A stretch of DNA of 64,000 nucleotides from Sphingomonas sp. Leaf343 (lineage in GTDB: Bacteria; Pseudomonadota; Alphaproteobacteria; Sphingomonadales; Sphingomonadaceae), in NCBI RefSeq assembly GCF_001423765.1, contig NZ_LMPG01000011.1, positions 186,001 to 250,000 on the forward strand. Direction: 5' to 3'. A model generated the notes under the pieces. It did not search any database, was not told where the DNA came from, and saw only the letters and a program-made list of their open reading frames with translations. A program made the position numbers and the translations under genes. Shown here piece by piece: positions 50,023 through 57,838 of the stretch (the stretch's first letter is position 1; each line of letters begins with the position of its first letter).

Positions 50023-51080
50023 CGCGTTCTCCGTACATGCGCCAGCAACCGCTCGACATGCGCGATCGGCGTGTCGGGCAGGATGCCGTGCCCCAGATTG
50101 AAGACATGCGGCCGCCCCGCCAGCGCGCCGGTGATACGGTCCACCGCCCGGTCGAGTTCCGCTCCACCGGCGATCAGCGCGAGCGGATCGAGATTGCCCT
50201 GCACCGGCATCGCCTCCGGCAACACGCTGTTCGCCCAGGAGGGATCGACCGTCTCGTCCAGCCCCAGCGCATCGACCCCGGTCTCCCGCGCATAGGCGGG
50301 CAGTTTGCCCCCCGCCCCCTTGGGGAAGCCGATCACCAGCAGGTCCGGCCGTTTCGCCTTCAGCGCCGCGACGATCGCCGCATTGGGCGCGATCACCCAG
50401 CGTTCGAACTGCGCAGGGCTCAGCGATCCGGCCCAGCTGTCGAACAGCTGCACCGCCTCCACGCCCGCATCCGCCTGCGCGATCAGATACTCGACCGTCA
50501 TCGCCGCGATCGCATCGACCAGCGCCTGGAACGCGCCCGGATCGTTATAGGCGAAGCGCCGCGTCTCGCCCTGATCCTTCGAACCCCTGCCCGCGACCAT
50601 ATAGGTCGCGACCGTCCACGGTGAGCCCGCAAAACCCAGGAACGTCGTCGCTCCGGCGTTCAGGGCGGGCAGTTCCGCCGCGACCCGGCGCACGGTGCCA
50701 TAGACCGGCTCCAGCCGCTCCGGCACCCGCTCCAGCGCGTTCAGCGCGTGATCCATGCCCTTGTGGTTCATCAGGGCCGGCTCCAGCCGCGGCCCCTCGC
50801 CCGCCCCGAAACTCAGATCCTGACCCAGCGCCCATGGCACCATCAGGATGTCGCTGAACAGGATCGCGCCGTCGAACCCGAAGCGCCGGATCGGCTGAAG
50901 CGTCACCTCCGCCGCCGCGACCGGATCGGTAGCGAGCGCGAGGAACCCCCCCTTCTCCGCCCGGAGCGCGCGATATTCCGGCAGGTACCGCCCGGCCTGA
51001 CGCATCAGCCAGATCGGCGGCACCGACGGCATCGCACCCTTCAGCACCGCGAGCAGCGGCTTGTGAGTCGGATCGGTCAG
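50019..51080 (-). CDS. hemE: Uroporphyrinogen decarboxylase, CTG start likely
   Basis: Removes four carboxyl groups from uroporphyrinogen III. Family motifs PPIWLMRQAGRYLPEYRALRA, ILFSDILMVPWALGQ and the Asp-containing FDGAILFSD are intact. The first ATG/GTG start is a GTG at 51047 (VLKGAMPSVPP). Upstream in frame, however, the codons read TDPTHKPLLAVLKG, a typical HemE N-terminus, beginning at a CTG at 51080 that is preceded by the Shine-Dalgarno-like GGAAGAAGGA. An in-frame TAA lies just beyond, so no ATG, GTG or TTG can supply these residues. With CTG the protein is 353 aa. It borders the predicted oriC, as in Caulobacter. Confidence 0.93.
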   Translation of the reverse strand: MTDPTHKPLLAVLKGAMPSVPPIWLMRQAGRYLPEYRALRAEKGGFLALATDPVAAAEVTLQPIRRFGFDGAILFSDILMVPWALGQDLSFGAGEGPRLEPALMNHKGMDHALNALERVPERLEPVYGTVRRVAAELPALNAGATTFLGFAGSPWTVATYMVAGRGSKDQGETRRFAYNDPGAFQALVDAIAAMTVEYLIAQADAGVEAVQLFDSWAGSLSPAQFERWVIAPNAAIVAALKAKRPDLLVIGFPKGAGGKLPAYARETGVDALGLDETVDPSWANSVLPEAMPVQGNLDPLALIAGGAELDRAVDRITGALAGRPHVFNLGHGILPDTPIAHVERLLAHVRRTR

Positions 51081-51092
51081 CGTCCTTCTTCC

Positions 51093-51107
51093 TTAAAGAA
51101 GAGTTAA
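51093..51107. promoter_or_regulatory. CtrA-type binding motif TTAA-N7-TTAA
   Basis: TTAA AGAAGAG TTAA, an exact match to the CtrA full site known from Caulobacter. It lies 13 bp upstream of the proposed hemE CTG start, at the hemE edge of oriC, where CtrA sites in Caulobacter repress initiation and the hemE promoter. Confidence 0.7.
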
Positions 51108-51229
51108 AAATAGGATGAGGTAGTGGTTGGCGCGTTGGCAGCGGGGATTAGGCATCCATCCCGGAAATGCCAACAGCTTGACCGCGCGGGAGTCGCGGAA
51201 TCGCATGCGATTCTGTTCCTTCATCCCCG

Positions 51230-51238
51230 TTATCCACA
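51230..51238 (+). promoter_or_regulatory. DnaA box TTATCCACA (first)
   Basis: Exact consensus DnaA box; followed on the other strand by three degenerate boxes within 45 bp. Confidence 0.85.
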
Positions 51239-51351
51239 GGCTGTGGAGGAAAACCGGGGCTGTGGATGCGGCTGTGGATGGAATGCGAATTGTCCACCGC
51301 CCGCACCTCGCTTGGCCGGTCGACCGGGTTACGCTACCTCTTGCCCGCATG

Positions 51352-51360
51352 TTATCCACA
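51352..51360 (+). promoter_or_regulatory. DnaA box TTATCCACA (second)
   Basis: Exact consensus DnaA box 41 bp before the ppsR start codon, same orientation as the first. Confidence 0.85.
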
Positions 51361-51401
51361 GATCGGCCAACAGCGTCGTCCGCCGGCTCGTCAAGCCCAC
51401 G

Positions 51402-52214
51402 ATGACGACCCGCCTCCACCTCCACCTCCTGTCGGATTCGACCGGCGAGACGCTGGAGAACATCGCCAAGGCCGCGCTCGCGCAGTTCGACGATGTCGAG
51501 ACGGTGCGCCATTTCTGGCCGATGGTCCGGACGGAGATGCACCTCGACCGGATTCTGGCGGAGATCGCGCAGAATCCCGGCCTCGTCGTCTACACGCTCG
51601 TCAATCCGGCGATGCGGCGCACGCTGGAGACGCGCTGCGCCGGCCTTGGTCTTCCTGCGGTCGCGCCGTTGGATCCCGTCAACGACGCACTGTCGGCGAT
51701 GCTCGGTCAGCAGGCCAAGGCACGGCCGGGGCGGCAGCACGTCCTTGACGCCGCCTATTTCGCCCGCGTCGATGCGATTCAGTGGACGATCGCGCACGAC
51801 GACGGCATCGCACACGAGGAATGGGAGGAGGCGGACATCGTGCTGGCGGGCGTCAGCCGCTCGTCCAAGACCCCGACCTCGATCTATCTCGCCAATCGCG
51901 GCTTCAAGACCGCCAATATCCCGATCGTCGTCGAGAGCCCGCCGCCGGCATCGCTCTATCGCCTGCGCAATCCGCTCGTCGTCGGACTGACGACCAGCGC
52001 CGATCGCCTGATCCAGGTCCGCCGCAACCGCCTGCTCTCGCTCAACCAGCAACCCGACACCGCCTATGTCGAGGAGGAAGCCGTCGTCCGCGAACTCGCC
52101 TTCGCGCGCCGCATGTTCGCCGACAATGGCTGGCCGGTGATTGACGTCACCCGCCGCTCGATCGAGGAAACCGCCGCCGCGATCGTCTCGCTGGCCAACC
52201 AGCGTGAGGTGTGA
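51402..52214 (+). CDS. ppsR: Pyruvate, water dikinase / PPDK regulatory protein (DUF299)
   Basis: Bifunctional kinase/phosphorylase that switches PEP synthase or pyruvate phosphate dikinase off and on. 270 aa. LHLLSDSTGETLENIAKAAL at the N-terminus, P-loop GVSRSSKTPTSIYLA (150 onwards, Lys156), and the C-terminal DVTRRSIEETAAAI are diagnostic. It is the first gene on the right of oriC and reads away from it. Whether PpsA or PpdK is the target cannot be told. Confidence 0.95.
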   Translation: MTTRLHLHLLSDSTGETLENIAKAALAQFDDVETVRHFWPMVRTEMHLDRILAEIAQNPGLVVYTLVNPAMRRTLETRCAGLGLPAVAPLDPVNDALSAMLGQQAKARPGRQHVLDAAYFARVDAIQWTIAHDDGIAHEEWEEADIVLAGVSRSSKTPTSIYLANRGFKTANIPIVVESPPPASLYRLRNPLVVGLTTSADRLIQVRRNRLLSLNQQPDTAYVEEEAVVRELAFARRMFADNGWPVIDVTRRSIEETAAAIVSLANQREV

Positions 52215-52248
52215 GGGTGAACGTGTCACCGGGTGAGTCCCACCGCCA

Positions 52249-52264
52249 TCCCGCGAAGGCGGGA
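52249..52264. repeat. REP-like hairpin, left member of a second inverted pair
   Basis: TCCCGC and GCGGGA pair around GAAG. With the CTTC-loop hairpin at 52330-52347 it makes an inverted pair in the ppsR-maf gap, the same layout as at 24.4 kb. Confidence 0.55.
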
Positions 52265-52329
52265 GCCTGGTGCCTTCGCATCTGCGCAACGTCGCCGACC
52301 CCGGATCAGCCGACCCCCCGATCACTGGG

Positions 52330-52347
52330 TCCCCGCCTTCGCGGGGA
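52330..52347. repeat. REP-like hairpin, right member of a second inverted pair
   Basis: TCCCCGC-CTTC-GCGGGGA, a perfect 7-bp stem; reverse orientation of the hairpin at 52249. Confidence 0.55.
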
Positions 52348-52386
52348 TACATCGCACCAGAACCACCGCGCAGGAACGCTCCACCG

Positions 52387-52974
52387 ATGACCATCATCCT
52401 CGCCTCGCAAAGCGCGTCCCGCCGCGCGATGCTCGACGCCGCCGGTGTGCCGTTCGAGGCGGTCGCTGCGAACGTCGATGAGGAATCGGCCAAGGCCGCC
52501 CTCACCCACCTCTCGTCCCGCGATCTCGCCGATGCGCTGGCCGAACTGAAGGCGGTCAAGGTCGCCACCCGCCTCCCCGGCCTCGTTCTGGGTTCGGACT
52601 CGCTAGTCGCGCTCGCCGACGGCACCCGTCTCGACAAGCCGGAGAGCCGCGAACAGGCGGCCGAACACCTGACCCGGATGAGCGGCGGCACCCACGACAT
52701 CTGGAGCGCGGTGGTGATCGCCGAACAGGGTCGCCCCGTCTGGCGCCACGTCGAACGCGCGCGGTTGCACGTGCGGCCGCTGTCCTACACCTTCATCGAG
52801 GCGTATCTGGATCGGGAGTGGCCGGTCATCGCAGGATGCGTCGGCTGTTTCAGGATCGAGGGACCGGGCGTGCAGCTGTTTTCGAAGATCGAGGGAAGCC
52901 ATTTCACCGTTCTCGGCATGCCGTTGCTGCCGGTGCTCGCCTATCTGCGCGAGCGCGGCGTCCTGCCGAAGTAG
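52387..52974 (+). CDS. maf: Maf family nucleotide pyrophosphatase
   Basis: House-cleaning nucleoside triphosphate pyrophosphatase. 195 aa. [14 protein letters not shown] at the N-terminus is the Maf signature, and [15 protein letters not shown] (catalytic Asp) and [13 protein letters not shown] follow. It is close to the YceF/Maf-type found next to oriC in alphaproteobacteria, where it precedes aroE. The start at 52387 excludes a long upstream open frame that runs through the repeat pair. Confidence 0.93.
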   Translation: MTIILASQSASRRAMLDAAGVPFEAVAANVDEESAKAALTHLSSRDLADALAELKAVKVATRLPGLVLGSDSLVALADGTRLDKPESREQAAEHLTRMSGGTHDIWSAVVIAEQGRPVWRHVERARLHVRPLSYTFIEAYLDREWPVIAGCVGCFRIEGPGVQLFSKIEGSHFTVLGMPLLPVLAYLRERGVLPK

Positions 52975-53034
52975 AGGCATCCGCCGGATCGCCTCCACTT
53001 CCTCCACTTCGGGCCTCCACTTCGAAGGATATCA

Positions 53035-53841
53035 ATGCCCTACGCAGACGTGATCGGGGACCCGATCAGCCACTCCAAATCGCCGCTCATCCACCGTTTC
53101 TGGCTGGAGGCGCTGGGCATCGACGCCGATTACCGCGCGACGCACGTCACGCCGGACGACCTCGCTGCCTTTCTCGACGGTCGCGCCGCCGACCCCGACT
53201 GGCGCGGCTGCAACGTCACCGTCCCGCACAAGATCGCCGCACTCGATCACGTCGCCGACCCCGGTGGCGTGCGTCAGTCGATCGGCGCGGTGAACACGAT
53301 CTTCCGCCAGTCGGACGGCAGCCTGGCCGGCACCAACACCGATGCCGCCGGCTTCTGGGCTCCGATCGCCGACCTCGATCTGACGGGTCAGCCGGTAACG
53401 GTGATCGGCGCTGGCGGCGCGGCGCGCGCGATCCTGTGGGCGCTGGCGCAGGTCGGCGTCGGCCCGGTGACCGTGATGAACCGCAACCCGCTCAAGGCCG
53501 CGGCGCTGCTGTCGCACTTCAAGCTCAAGGGTCAGGCGCTGCCGCTCGGTCCCGCCGCGCCGCCCTGCGCCCTGCTGGTCAACGCGTCGAGCCTCGGCAT
53601 GACCGGACAGCCGCCGCTGTCGCTCGACCTGTCCGCCCTGCCCGACCACGCCGTCGTCTACGATATCGTCTATGCGCCGCTGGAGACGGAACTGCTGGCC
53701 GCCGCCCGCAAGCGCGATCTCGATACCGTCGACGGGCTCGACATGCTGGTCGCGCAGGCCGCTGCCGCCTTCGCGATCTTCTTCGGCAAGGACCCGCCCC
53801 GCGACCGCGACGACGATCTGCGAGAGCTGTTGACGGCCTGA
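53035..53841 (+). CDS. aroE: Shikimate dehydrogenase
   Basis: NADPH-dependent reduction of 3-dehydroshikimate in the aromatic amino-acid pathway. 268 aa. N-terminal GDPISHSKSPLIHRFWLEALG, NVTVPHKIAAL (catalytic Lys in the shikimate site), TNTDAAGF, and the NADPH loop VTVIGAGGAARAILWAL are intact. 60 bp after maf; its TGA overlaps the coaE ATG by one base (TGATG). Confidence 0.96.
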   Translation: MPYADVIGDPISHSKSPLIHRFWLEALGIDADYRATHVTPDDLAAFLDGRAADPDWRGCNVTVPHKIAALDHVADPGGVRQSIGAVNTIFRQSDGSLAGTNTDAAGFWAPIADLDLTGQPVTVIGAGGAARAILWALAQVGVGPVTVMNRNPLKAAALLSHFKLKGQALPLGPAAPPCALLVNASSLGMTGQPPLSLDLSALPDHAVVYDIVYAPLETELLAAARKRDLDTVDGLDMLVAQAAAAFAIFFGKDPPRDRDDDLRELLTA

Positions 53842-54434
53842 TGCTGACCGTCGGTCTCACCGGCTCGATCGGCATGGGCAAATCCACCGTCGCGGCCATG
53901 TTCGCGGCGGAGGGCGTGCCGGTGTTCGACGCCGACGCGGCCGTCCACCGCCTGCAAGGTCCAGCCGGTGCCGTCGTCGCCGCGATCGAGGCGGCGTTCC
54001 CCGGCACCACCGGTTCGGCCGGCGTGAACCGCACCGCCCTTTCCGAAGCGGTACTGGGCGACGATGCGGCGATGAACCGGCTGGAGGCGATCGTCCATCC
54101 CGCGGTCGCCGCGGAACGTGCCGCTTTCGTTACCGCCCATGCCGATTCGCCGCTGGTCGTCTTCGATATCCCGCTGCTGTTCGAAACCGGCGGCGATGCG
54201 CGCGTCGACCGGGTCGTCGTCGTCTCCGCCGATGCGGCGGTCCAGCGCGCCCGCGTCCTCGCCCGCCCCGGCATGACGGAAGCGAAGTTCTCCACGATTC
54301 TCGCGCGTCAGCTTTCCGATGCGGACAAGCGCGCGCGCGCCGACATCGTCATTCCGACCGACGTGGCGATGGACGACACCCGCGCGGCGGTCCGCCGGGC
54401 CATCTCTTGCCTCCGCGCGCCGACGGGCGGATAA
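53841..54434 (+). CDS. coaE: Dephospho-CoA kinase
   Basis: Final step of coenzyme A synthesis. 197 aa. P-loop GSIGMGKST (8-16) in VGLTGSIGMGKSTVAAMF, the DADAAVH motif, and VVFDIPLLFETGG. Start is fixed by the overlap with the aroE stop. Followed 7 bp later by dnaQ. Confidence 0.95.
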   Translation: MLTVGLTGSIGMGKSTVAAMFAAEGVPVFDADAAVHRLQGPAGAVVAAIEAAFPGTTGSAGVNRTALSEAVLGDDAAMNRLEAIVHPAVAAERAAFVTAHADSPLVVFDIPLLFETGGDARVDRVVVVSADAAVQRARVLARPGMTEAKFSTILARQLSDADKRARADIVIPTDVAMDDTRAAVRRAISCLRAPTGG

Positions 54435-54441
54435 GGTCCCC

Positions 54442-55137
54442 ATGCGTGAGATCGTGTTCGACACCGAAACCACCGGGTTCAAGTTCGCCGAGGGCGACCG
54501 GATGGTGGAGATCGGCTGCGTGGAGCTGTTCAACCGGGTCGAAACCGGGCGCACCTTCCACGCCTATTATTGTCCGCAGCGCGATATGCCGGTGGAGGCG
54601 TTCAACGTCCACGGCCTGTCGACGCAATTCCTCTCCGACAAGCCGGTGTTCGCCGCGGGCGTTGCCGATCTGCTCGACTTTATCGGCGATGCGCCGCTGA
54701 TCGCACACAATGCGGGGTTCGACTTCGCCTTTCTCAACGGCGAACTCGGTGCGTGCGGCTTCCCGCCGATCTGCACGAAGACGCGGATGGTCGATACGCT
54801 GCAGATCGCCCGGTCGAAGCATCCGGGGGCGAAGCATACGCTTGACGCGCTGTGTTCGCGGTTCGGGATCGATCGTTCGCATCGGGTGCTGCACGGGGCG
54901 CTGCTCGACGCGCAGTTGCTGGCGCAGGTCTATGTCGAATTGATGGGCGGGCGGCAGATCGGGCTCGGCCTTCTCAGCGACATCGTCGTTGCCGATACGG
55001 GGCCGGTCGTCGCATCCACCCCCCGCATCGTCCGTCCACCGCGCGTTTTCGCGGTGCCGGAGGGAGAACTTCGCGCGCATGCCGCGTTCATGAAGGGCAT
55101 TACAGATCCGCTCTGGGGGGCCGTGGCGTCCGGTTGA
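54442..55137 (+). CDS. dnaQ: DNA polymerase III epsilon subunit (proofreading exonuclease)
   Basis: 3'-5' proofreading exonuclease of the replicase. 231 aa. ExoI IVFDTETTGF (Asp7, Glu9), ExoII HNAGFDFAFLN (Asp94), and ExoIII HGALLDAQLLAQVY (His151, Asp156) are complete. A short C-terminal tail (about 190-231) should contact the alpha subunit. It completes the origin-proximal ppsR-maf-aroE-coaE-dnaQ series. Confidence 0.96.
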   Translation: MREIVFDTETTGFKFAEGDRMVEIGCVELFNRVETGRTFHAYYCPQRDMPVEAFNVHGLSTQFLSDKPVFAAGVADLLDFIGDAPLIAHNAGFDFAFLNGELGACGFPPICTKTRMVDTLQIARSKHPGAKHTLDALCSRFGIDRSHRVLHGALLDAQLLAQVYVELMGGRQIGLGLLSDIVVADTGPVVASTPRIVRPPRVFAVPEGELRAHAAFMKGITDPLWGAVASG

Positions 55138-55176
55138 CGCTGTTTCGAACGAAGCCAACAGGACCGTTCGAGAGAC

Positions 55177-55773
55177 ATGGAGAAGACGATGGATATCCGG
55201 ATTTCAGGTCATCAGGTCGAAACGGGCGAAGCGCTCAAGACCCATGTCCAGGACCGACTCCAGGGTATCGCCGACAAATATTTCAGCCGCGCCATTTCCG
55301 CCGAAGTCACCTTCGGGAAGGGGCCGCATGATGTCGGGTTCAAGTGCGATATCGTCGCCCACGTGATGAAGGGCCTGGTGCTGAAGGGTCGGCACGAAGC
55401 GCAGGACGCGCATCCCGCGTTCGATGGTGCCGCGGAAAAGATCGAGAAGCAGTTGCGCCGCTATATGCGCCGCCTGAAGGATCGCCATGCCGCGGAGACG
55501 ATCGAGATCGCGGAAGCCGGTGCCTATGACAATGCCGGCTACACGCTGTTCGCCGAATCGACCGCCGAAGAGGAAGAGGCGGACGCCCCCCTGATCGTCG
55601 CGGAGACGCGCGTCGACATCCCCGATGCGTCGGTCGGTGATGCGGTGATGATGCTCGACCTGCGCAACACGTCGGCGCTGCTGTTCAGGAATTCCGGCAC
55701 CGGCACGTACAACATGGTCTATCGCCGCGGCGACGGGACGATCGGCTGGGTGGAGCCGCAGCGCGCCGCCTGA
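55177..55773 (+). CDS. hpf: Ribosome hibernation-promoting factor, long form
   Basis: Long-type HPF that dimerises 70S ribosomes into inactive 100S particles in starvation. 198 aa, or 194 aa if Met5 (MDIRISGHQ, at 55189) is used. The N-terminal S30AE domain (VETGEALKTHVQDRLQGIADKYF) is followed by an acidic linker (EEEEADAP near 130) and the C-terminal dimerisation domain (SVGDAVMMLDLRNTSALLFRN, YNMVYRRGDGTIGWVEP). It precedes ptsN by 70 bp, as in the rpoN-hpf-ptsN cluster of many proteobacteria, but rpoN is absent here. Confidence 0.95.
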   Translation: MEKTMDIRISGHQVETGEALKTHVQDRLQGIADKYFSRAISAEVTFGKGPHDVGFKCDIVAHVMKGLVLKGRHEAQDAHPAFDGAAEKIEKQLRRYMRRLKDRHAAETIEIAEAGAYDNAGYTLFAESTAEEEEADAPLIVAETRVDIPDASVGDAVMMLDLRNTSALLFRNSGTGTYNMVYRRGDGTIGWVEPQRAA

Positions 55774-55843
55774 GTCCCTCCCTTGCTCCCCCCGCGCCAG
55801 CCGCTATGGCCCGCGCGGGGGAATACATGTCCGGGACAGCTTC

Positions 55844-56314
55844 GTGATTACCGATTTCAGCGACCTGTTGCGTCCCGACGCCGTCGCCACCGGCTGGAAC
55901 GCGGCCACGAAGAAGGCACTGTTCCAACAGGTCGCCAACAGCTTCGAAAGCCTCCGCGTCGGCGATGCGCGGACGATTGCGGATCGGCTGACGGAGCGGG
56001 AGAAGCTGGGTTCGACCGGTTTCGGGGGCGGCGTCGCGATCCCGCACGCCAAGCTGCCCGATCTGGCCGCCCCTACCGGGCTGTTCGTGCGCCTGTCGCA
56101 GGCGATCGACTTCCAGGCGGTCGACAATTTGCCCGTCGATCTGGTGTTCGTGCTGCTGTCGCCGGTCGACGCCGGATCGGACCATCTGAAGGCGCTGGCC
56201 CGTGTGTCGCGACGGCTGCGCGACCGGTCGTTCCTCGGCAAGCTGCGCGGGGCCGGTTCGCGCGATGCACTCTACGCGCTGTTCACCGCCGACGAGAGCC
56301 GCCATGCCGCCTGA
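55844..56314 (+). CDS. ptsN: Nitrogen-PTS enzyme IIA (PtsN)
   Basis: Phospho-acceptor EIIA of the nitrogen phosphotransferase system, a regulator rather than a sugar transporter. 156 aa from a GTG. The phosphorylated histidine is His68 in GGGVAIPHAKLP; the N-terminal KKALFQQVANSF and the C-terminal LALARVSRRLRDRSFLGKL helices fit the family. It overlaps the thioesterase gene by 11 bp. Proximity to hpf suggests joint nutrient-stress control. Confidence 0.94.
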   Translation: MITDFSDLLRPDAVATGWNAATKKALFQQVANSFESLRVGDARTIADRLTEREKLGSTGFGGGVAIPHAKLPDLAAPTGLFVRLSQAIDFQAVDNLPVDLVFVLLSPVDAGSDHLKALARVSRRLRDRSFLGKLRGAGSRDALYALFTADESRHAA

Positions 56315-56756
56315 AAGCGGCGAGTCGGCGCATTTTCGCGCGCTGGAACAACTCTACGCCGAAGCCCCGATCAACCGCTTCTTCGAATCGTCGCTGGAAA
56401 TCCCGGAAAGCGGCGTCGCCCGCATCCACTTCACGATCGACCAGCGTTATTACCACGCAGGCGGCGCGGCGCACGGCACGAGCTATTTCAAGATGCTCGA
56501 CGATGCCGCCTTCTATGCGGCGAACAGTCTGGTCAGCGATCGCTTCCTGCTGACGACGGCATTCAACCTGCTCCTGACCAAGCCGCTGACCAGCGGTCCG
56601 GTCGTCGCGGAGGGCCGCTGGATCAGCGGCAAGCGCCGCGTCTTCGTCGCGGAGGCGCGACTGATAGATGCGGACGGCGAGGAGGCGGCACGCGGGACCG
56701 GCACCTTCATGCGATCCCGCATTCCGCTCGCCACGCTGCCCGGATACCGCACATGA
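56304..56756 (+). CDS. PaaI-type hotdog thioesterase
   Basis: 150-aa single hotdog-domain protein of the PaaI/acyl-CoA thioesterase type. YYHAGGAAHGTSYFKMLDDAAFYAANSL is the central HGG-like segment with the candidate acid Asp, and TSGPVVAEGRWISGKRRVFVAEARLIDADGEEAARGTGTF is the beta-sheet core. The acyl-CoA substrate is not known. Its ATG lies inside the ptsN 3' end and its stop overlaps the DUF1491 ATG, so the three genes form one coupled unit. Confidence 0.85.
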   Translation: MPPESGESAHFRALEQLYAEAPINRFFESSLEIPESGVARIHFTIDQRYYHAGGAAHGTSYFKMLDDAAFYAANSLVSDRFLLTTAFNLLLTKPLTSGPVVAEGRWISGKRRVFVAEARLIDADGEEAARGTGTFMRSRIPLATLPGYRT

Positions 56757-57079
56757 GCGACCGGCTGCCCAGCCACCTGCTTGTATCCGCCATGTTGCGG
56801 CGGGCCAACGACAGCGGCGGCATGGGGATGGTGCTCGCCAAGGGGGATGCTCAGGCCGGCGCGATCCTCGCGGTGACGGTGGAACCCGGTGGGCCGGAGC
56901 GGCTGTTCGAGCGCGGCTTCGATCCGCTCGGCCGTGTCGGAATCGTCGAGTCGACGCCGGACGACGACATTGCCGGCTACTGGCGGCGCAGACGCTCGCG
57001 CGACCCCGACCTGTGGGTAATCGAACTGAACGTCCCGGGTGCGCAACGACTCGTCGCTGAAACACTGGGGGCGAATTGA
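56753..57079 (+). CDS. DUF1491 family protein
   Basis: 108-aa protein of the DUF1491 family restricted mostly to alphaproteobacteria. N-terminal HLLVSAMLRRANDSGGMGMVLAKGDAQAGAILAV and C-terminal SRDPDLWVIELNVP match the family. Function is unknown; position after ptsN and a thioesterase is the only hint. Starts 4 nt before the thioesterase stop. Confidence 0.87.
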   Translation: MSDRLPSHLLVSAMLRRANDSGGMGMVLAKGDAQAGAILAVTVEPGGPERLFERGFDPLGRVGIVESTPDDDIAGYWRRRRSRDPDLWVIELNVPGAQRLVAETLGAN

Positions 57080-57233
57080 CTCGTTAACTCGCTTCGGCGA
57101 GCGCGGTTCCACTGAAAACACGCGTTGTGCCGTGTCCGGGTGCGATCCGGGTCGGTGACGCAGTCGGGGGGCAGCCCGGACGATCGCTTCCCGCGATCGG
57201 GCCCGTGATCCCACCGCATGTCGTATAGAGTGA

Positions 57234-57830
57234 ATGACCGTTTTTGCCCGGTTCGCGACTGCCGCGACCATGTCCCTTGCGCTGGCCGGCCTTCTCGGCA
57301 CCAGCACGCCGACCCTGGCGCAGGTGGTTCAGACCCCCGCCATCGTTTCGGCCACCGCCACGGAGTCCACCGTCGAGCCAGTCGCTCCGGTCGACACCGC
57401 CGCTACTGACTCCTTCGATACCCTGGCCGACGCGGTCGACGCGCATGACGACGACGCGACCGCGTCGACCTCCGCGATGCGTTGCCTGGCCGGCGCGATC
57501 TATTTCGAATCCAAGGGCGAGCCGCTGTCCGGTCAGCTCGCCGTCGCGCAGGTCATCCTGAACCGCGTGAAATCGGGTCGCTTCCCCACCGACGTCTGTG
57601 GCGTCGTGAAGCAGCGCGGCCAGTTCGGCTTCGTCCGCGGCGGCGAGATTCCCGCCGTCAACGAGGGCGCACGGTCGTGGCGCACCGCCATCGCCGTCGC
57701 CCGGGTCGCGATGGCCGATATGTGGAAGGCCGCCGCTCCTAAGGCGCTGTACTTCAATACGCCCGGTCGCCTGCCGGGTTCGGGGCTGACCAAAATCGCC
57801 GCGATCGGCAATCACATCTTCTATCGCTGA
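57234..57830 (+). CDS. SleB/CwlJ-type cell-wall hydrolase
   Basis: 198-aa secreted protein: signal peptide (about 1-30, ending LAQ), an Ala/Thr/Asp-rich linker (about 31-80), and a Hydrolase_2 domain with MRCLAGAIYFESKGEPLSGQ, VAQVILNRVKSGRFP and the C-terminal YFNTPG. The conserved Glu in YFESKGE is the likely catalytic acid, as in spore-cortex lytic enzymes. In non-sporing alphaproteobacteria such proteins probably remodel peptidoglycan. It is followed by an intrinsic terminator. Confidence 0.9.
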   Translation: MTVFARFATAATMSLALAGLLGTSTPTLAQVVQTPAIVSATATESTVEPVAPVDTAATDSFDTLADAVDAHDDDATASTSAMRCLAGAIYFESKGEPLSGQLAVAQVILNRVKSGRFPTDVCGVVKQRGQFGFVRGGEIPAVNEGARSWRTAIAVARVAMADMWKAAAPKALYFNTPGRLPGSGLTKIAAIGNHIFYR

Positions 57831-57838
57831 ACGCACAC

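Larger units (their letters stand above)
51081..51401. other. Predicted chromosomal replication origin (oriC)
   Basis: 321-bp gap between divergent hemE and ppsR. It holds two perfect DnaA boxes, TTATCCACA, at 51230 and 51352, and degenerate boxes such as TGTGGAGGA (51242), TGTGGATGC (51261), TGTGGATGG (51273) and TTGTCCACC (51290). The left end is AT-richer than the surroundings (51093-51115, TTAA and T/A runs), a candidate unwinding stretch, and contains a CtrA-type motif. Genes leave the gap on both sides in the co-replicational direction, and parAB/parS lie within 8 kb. The hemE-adjacent position matches known alphaproteobacterial origins. Function is inferred, not shown. Confidence 0.85.

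Noticed and set aside
51140..51400. A small protein gene within the oriC gap (plus-strand open frames reaching into ppsR)
   Set aside because: The frame merely extends ppsR upstream through the DnaA boxes; the conserved PpsR N-terminus starts at the ATG at 51402.
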